Assembly (NCBI GenBank): GCA_016927475.1
Contig: JAFGMO010000013.1
Span: 1 to 64,000, forward strand
Length of the DNA: 64,000 nucleotides
Direction: 5' to 3'
Source: Candidatus Aminicenantota bacterium
Lineage (GTDB): Bacteria; Acidobacteriota; Aminicenantia; Aminicenantales; Aminicenantaceae
The notes under the pieces are model-generated. The model saw only the letters and a list, made by a program, of their open reading frames with translations, searched no databases and was not told the DNA's origin. This document shows positions 61,483 through 64,000 of this stretch, one piece after another (within the stretch, counting starts at the first letter, position 1; the number at the start of each line of letters is the position of its first letter). A program made the position numbers and the translations under genes.

Positions 61483-62935
61483 TTTTATCCGACTTTTTCT
61501 CCCATTTTAAAACGGGATTACGGGCTGCTTTTGTTTCATCGAGCCTTCTGACATACGTTTGATGAGGTGCTTCCTTTAACAAGGTCGGGTTCTCTTTGGC
61601 TTCCCTGGCAATCTCTTTCATTGCCTGAATAAAATTATCCAAGTCTCTTTTTGATTCTGTTTCTGTCGGCTCGATCATCAGCGCTCCGTGAACAATCAAA
61701 GGAAAAGACATCGTCGGCGGATGAACATTGTAATCGATCAGCCGTTTGGCAATATCCAGGTTTGATACGCCGAGTTCTTTCTGAAACTTATCTGAAAATA
61801 CACACTCATGGAGAGAAGGTGTTTCGTATTGCAAGTGATAATGTTCATCCAGGCTTTTGCGAATGTAATTTGAATTGAGTACCGCAAATTCTGCCACTTC
61901 CCTCAAACCTTTGGGTCCCAGGGACAAAATGTAGGCCAACGCTTTAACGGCAACAAGGAAATTCCCGTAAAAACTCCGAACCTTTCCGACGCTTTTCGGG
62001 CGGTCATATTCACAAAATATTTTTCCATTATCTTTCTTGATAACAGGCAAAGGCAGATAAGGTTCCAGGCCGCTTTTGACGGCAACGGGTCCTGCACCAG
62101 GCCCACCGCCCCCATGAGGCGTTGAGAATGTTTTGTGAAGATTAAGATGCAAAACATCAACATCCATATCTCCCGGACGGCAGACACCCAAAAGAGCATT
62201 CATGTTGGCTCCGTCCATATAGACGAAACCTCCATTAGAATGGACAATACCGGTGATTTTTTTGATATCCGACTCAAACACTCCCAGGGTGTTGGGATTG
62301 GTCACCATAAGGGCTGCAACTTCTTTGGTCATGTTTTTTTTAAGGTCTTCGATATCGATCCTGCCTGATCCATCAGAGTGTATTTCCTTTATCCCGTAAC
62401 CACAGATATGAGCGCTGGAGGGATTGGTTCCATGGGCTGAATCCGGGATCAAGACTGTTTTCCGCGGATCTCCATGGTCCTCAAGACAGGCACGGATAAG
62501 CATCATTCCCAAAAGCTCACCCTGAGCACCTGCCGAAGGTTGAAGGGAGGCAGCGTCCATTCCCGTAATCTCAGAAAGGTATCTTTCAAAGACATAAAGA
62601 ATTTCGAGATTTCCTTGGGAAAGTTCTTCCGGGGCATAAGGATGGATATAGCTTATGGGTTTCATCGAAGCAATAACTTCATTTATCTTGGGATTGTATT
62701 TCATGGTGCAGGATCCCAGGGGATACAAACCTTCATCCACACAGTAGTTGGTCTTAGAAAGACGGGTAAAATGCCGGACCACCTCGACTTCGCTGACCTG
62801 GGGAAAATCCTCGATTTCCGTACGAAGAGGCAGCCCTTTTAAAAGACTTGGGTCGCCGGGAACATCCAGTTCAGGCAGACGGAACCCTCTTTTCCCTTTT
62901 TCACTTATATCGAATAACAATGGCTCACGAATCAT
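61466..62935 (-). CDS. gcvPB: Glycine decarboxylase P protein, subunit 2
   Basis: A 489-residue PLP-bearing half of the split P protein. ATG 62935 with AAGGAC upstream; a longer frame to 63043 is not supported. Blocks: [56 protein letters not shown] and the PLP-lysine region [20 protein letters not shown]. Acts with GcvPA, H and T proteins to release CO2 and NH3 from glycine, or the reverse. Confidence 0.95.
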   Translation of the reverse strand: MIREPLLFDISEKGKRGFRLPELDVPGDPSLLKGLPLRTEIEDFPQVSEVEVVRHFTRLSKTNYCVDEGLYPLGSCTMKYNPKINEVIASMKPISYIHPYAPEELSQGNLEILYVFERYLSEITGMDAASLQPSAGAQGELLGMMLIRACLEDHGDPRKTVLIPDSAHGTNPSSAHICGYGIKEIHSDGSGRIDIEDLKKNMTKEVAALMVTNPNTLGVFESDIKKITGIVHSNGGFVYMDGANMNALLGVCRPGDMDVDVLHLNLHKTFSTPHGGGGPGAGPVAVKSGLEPYLPLPVIKKDNGKIFCEYDRPKSVGKVRSFYGNFLVAVKALAYILSLGPKGLREVAEFAVLNSNYIRKSLDEHYHLQYETPSLHECVFSDKFQKELGVSNLDIAKRLIDYNVHPPTMSFPLIVHGALMIEPTETESKRDLDNFIQAMKEIAREAKENPTLLKEAPHQTYVRRLDETKAARNPVLKWEKKSDKNDRQT

Positions 62936-62958
62936 GGTGCTTGTCCTTTCACAAATAC

Positions 62959-64000
62959 TTATAAAACCGCGCTCTTCAAAACATCTTTCAGCCGTTCTAT
63001 GTCTTCCTTTGAATGCATCTCCGTGACACACACCAAAAGACAATTTTTCAGCTCCGGATACTCATTTTCTAGTTCATATCCGGCAATAACTTTTTCCCGC
63101 GTCAATTTTTTCGTGATATCCTTCAATTCGCCGCTCAACTGAATGGTAAACTCATTAAAAAATTCTCCCTTGAATTTGAGGTCAACACCAGGTATTTGAA
63201 GGATTTTATCCCGAGCATAACGGGCTTTATAAGCATTCTGCCCGGCTAATTCCCGCAGTCCCTCTCTGCCCAAAGCAGCCAGATAAATTGTAGCTCTGAG
63301 AGCACATAATGCTTGGTTTGTGCAAATATTTGATGTAGCTCTTTCCCGTCTGATATGCTGTTCCCGCGTCGAAAGAGTCAGTACGAATCCCCTCCTCCCA
63401 TCGATGTCCGTTGTTTCTCCCGCGATCCTTCCGGGAAACTGACGTACAAATTCCTTGCGGCAAGCCATAAACCCAAGATAAGGGCCTCCAAAAGAAAGAG
63501 GAATTCCGAAGGATTGACCTTCTCCGGTTACGATATCTGCTCCCAGAAATCCCGGCGGTTCCAGAAAGCCCAAGGAAAGCGCTTCACTGACAGCGGCCAC
63601 CATAATGGCTCCCCGGTCATGGACAATAGTTGAAATTTTTCTCCAATCCTCGACAGGGCCAAAAAAATTGGGAGACTGGCAGATGACGGCTGTCGTTTTA
63701 TCATCACATTTTTTTTCAAGTTCATCAACATCAATTCGTCCGTCTTCGGCAAACCCGATTTCATCTACCTCTATTCCCAGGTTTTTCACATAAGTTCTGA
63801 GAACCCGGCGGTATTCGGGATGGACTGTCTTGGCGATAAGGGCTTTGTTTTTCCTATTGATCCGGTTGGCCATCATAACCGCTTCGGCGACACCGGAAGC
63901 CCCGTCATAAAGCGAAGCATTGGCGATATCCATTCCCGTCAACTGGCATATAAGCGTTTGGAATTCAAAGATGACCTGAAGCGTACCCTGGCTGACTTCA
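62959..64000 (-). CDS. gcvPA: Glycine decarboxylase P protein, subunit 1 (partial)
   Basis: The N-terminal-type half of split P protein, running off the right edge; the visible 347 residues begin EVSQGTLQVIFEFQTLICQL. Blocks: NASLYDGASGVAEA, ICQSPNFFGPVEDW, FGGPYLGFMACR, GRIAGETTDIDGRRGFVLTL and NICTNQALCALRA. 23 bp before gcvPB. Confidence 0.94.
   Translation of the reverse strand, partial: EVSQGTLQVIFEFQTLICQLTGMDIANASLYDGASGVAEAVMMANRINRKNKALIAKTVHPEYRRVLRTYVKNLGIEVDEIGFAEDGRIDVDELEKKCDDKTTAVICQSPNFFGPVEDWRKISTIVHDRGAIMVAAVSEALSLGFLEPPGFLGADIVTGEGQSFGIPLSFGGPYLGFMACRKEFVRQFPGRIAGETTDIDGRRGFVLTLSTREQHIRRERATSNICTNQALCALRATIYLAALGREGLRELAGQNAYKARYARDKILQIPGVDLKFKGEFFNEFTIQLSGELKDITKKLTREKVIAGYELENEYPELKNCLLVCVTEMHSKEDIERLKDVLKSAVL

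Noticed and set aside
62935-63043. Extended N-terminus of gcvPB
   Set aside because: The extra 36 residues overlap the end of gcvPA and do not resemble the family; the ATG at 62935 has a ribosome site.

Overview
The window reads as a chromosomal segment of a diderm, anaerobic bacterium. Lipid A/KDO genes (lpxB, waaA), a Lol/Sec-style envelope inventory and Tat signals indicate an outer membrane. Low-potential iron-sulfur chemistry (2-oxoacid:ferredoxin oxidoreductase, heterodisulfide-reductase-like subunits, split glycine decarboxylase) indicates anaerobic, amino-acid-based metabolism. The gene mix (DUF1844, archaeal/eukaryotic-type ProRS, split GcvP, many PilZ proteins) fits an uncultured Acidobacteriota-like lineage such as Aminicenantes. 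That placement is an inference from gene content; no rRNA is present. Genes are dense, often overlap by 1-17 nt, and frequently use GTG or TTG starts with clear Shine-Dalgarno sequences.

Layout. 1-3.9 kb: twin ABC-2 exporters, minus strand. 3.96-5.57 kb: a phosphoglycerate mutase whose two halves are in swapped order (circular permutation). 5.9-9.3 kb: amidohydrolase, alpha/beta hydrolase and LytM peptidase operon. 9.4-11.6 kb: PAP2 phosphatase and waaA. 11.8-17.5 kb: a Lys/Glu-rich protein, rpsO-pnp, three pseudopilins and lpxB. 17.5-20.7 kb: two small envelope proteins, pcm, proS. 21.1-24 kb: three PilZ-like proteins with a LuxR-type regulator, then coaE. 24-30.8 kb: deoxyhypusine-synthase-like protein, HU, NfeD-slipin-SPOR operon, a decayed lnt pseudogene, prfB with a programmed frameshift, mazG. 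31.1-37.6 kb: DUF1844, ribF, pyrR-pyrB-pyrC, rnc, an Mth938-type protein, a Cys-rich protein, rpsU. 37.6-43.8 kb: leuS, AI-2E-type permease, GGDEF/Hpt signalling pair, a secreted protein. 44-48.5 kb: DUF362, Tat-tagged radical SAM enzyme, membrane spermidine-synthase-like protein. 48.6-57.8 kb: a ten-gene redox operon hdrC-hdrB-korD-korA-korB-korC-hdrA-mvhD-frdB-frdA. 57.9-64 kb: PilZ protein, then glyS-glyQ-gcvPB-gcvPA on the minus strand, the last running off the edge.

Three things stand out. First, the permuted phosphoglycerate mutase keeps the metal ligands and nucleophile of the normal enzyme in a rearranged chain. Second, a dispersed, roughly 250-nt intergenic element occurs four times. 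Its paired arms differ in sequence between copies but stay complementary within each copy, while a 22-nt loop is almost unchanged, as expected for a structured RNA or a hairpin-based mobile element. Third, the ten-gene redox operon joins 2-oxoacid:ferredoxin oxidoreductase, HdrABC/MvhD and a soluble fumarate-reductase pair, with no hydrogenase and no membrane anchor, suggesting an electron-bifurcating or confurcating complex. Smaller points of interest are the rpsU leader with a 16-nt match to the expected anti-Shine-Dalgarno tail, the lnt pseudogene and the degenerate PilZ paralogs.
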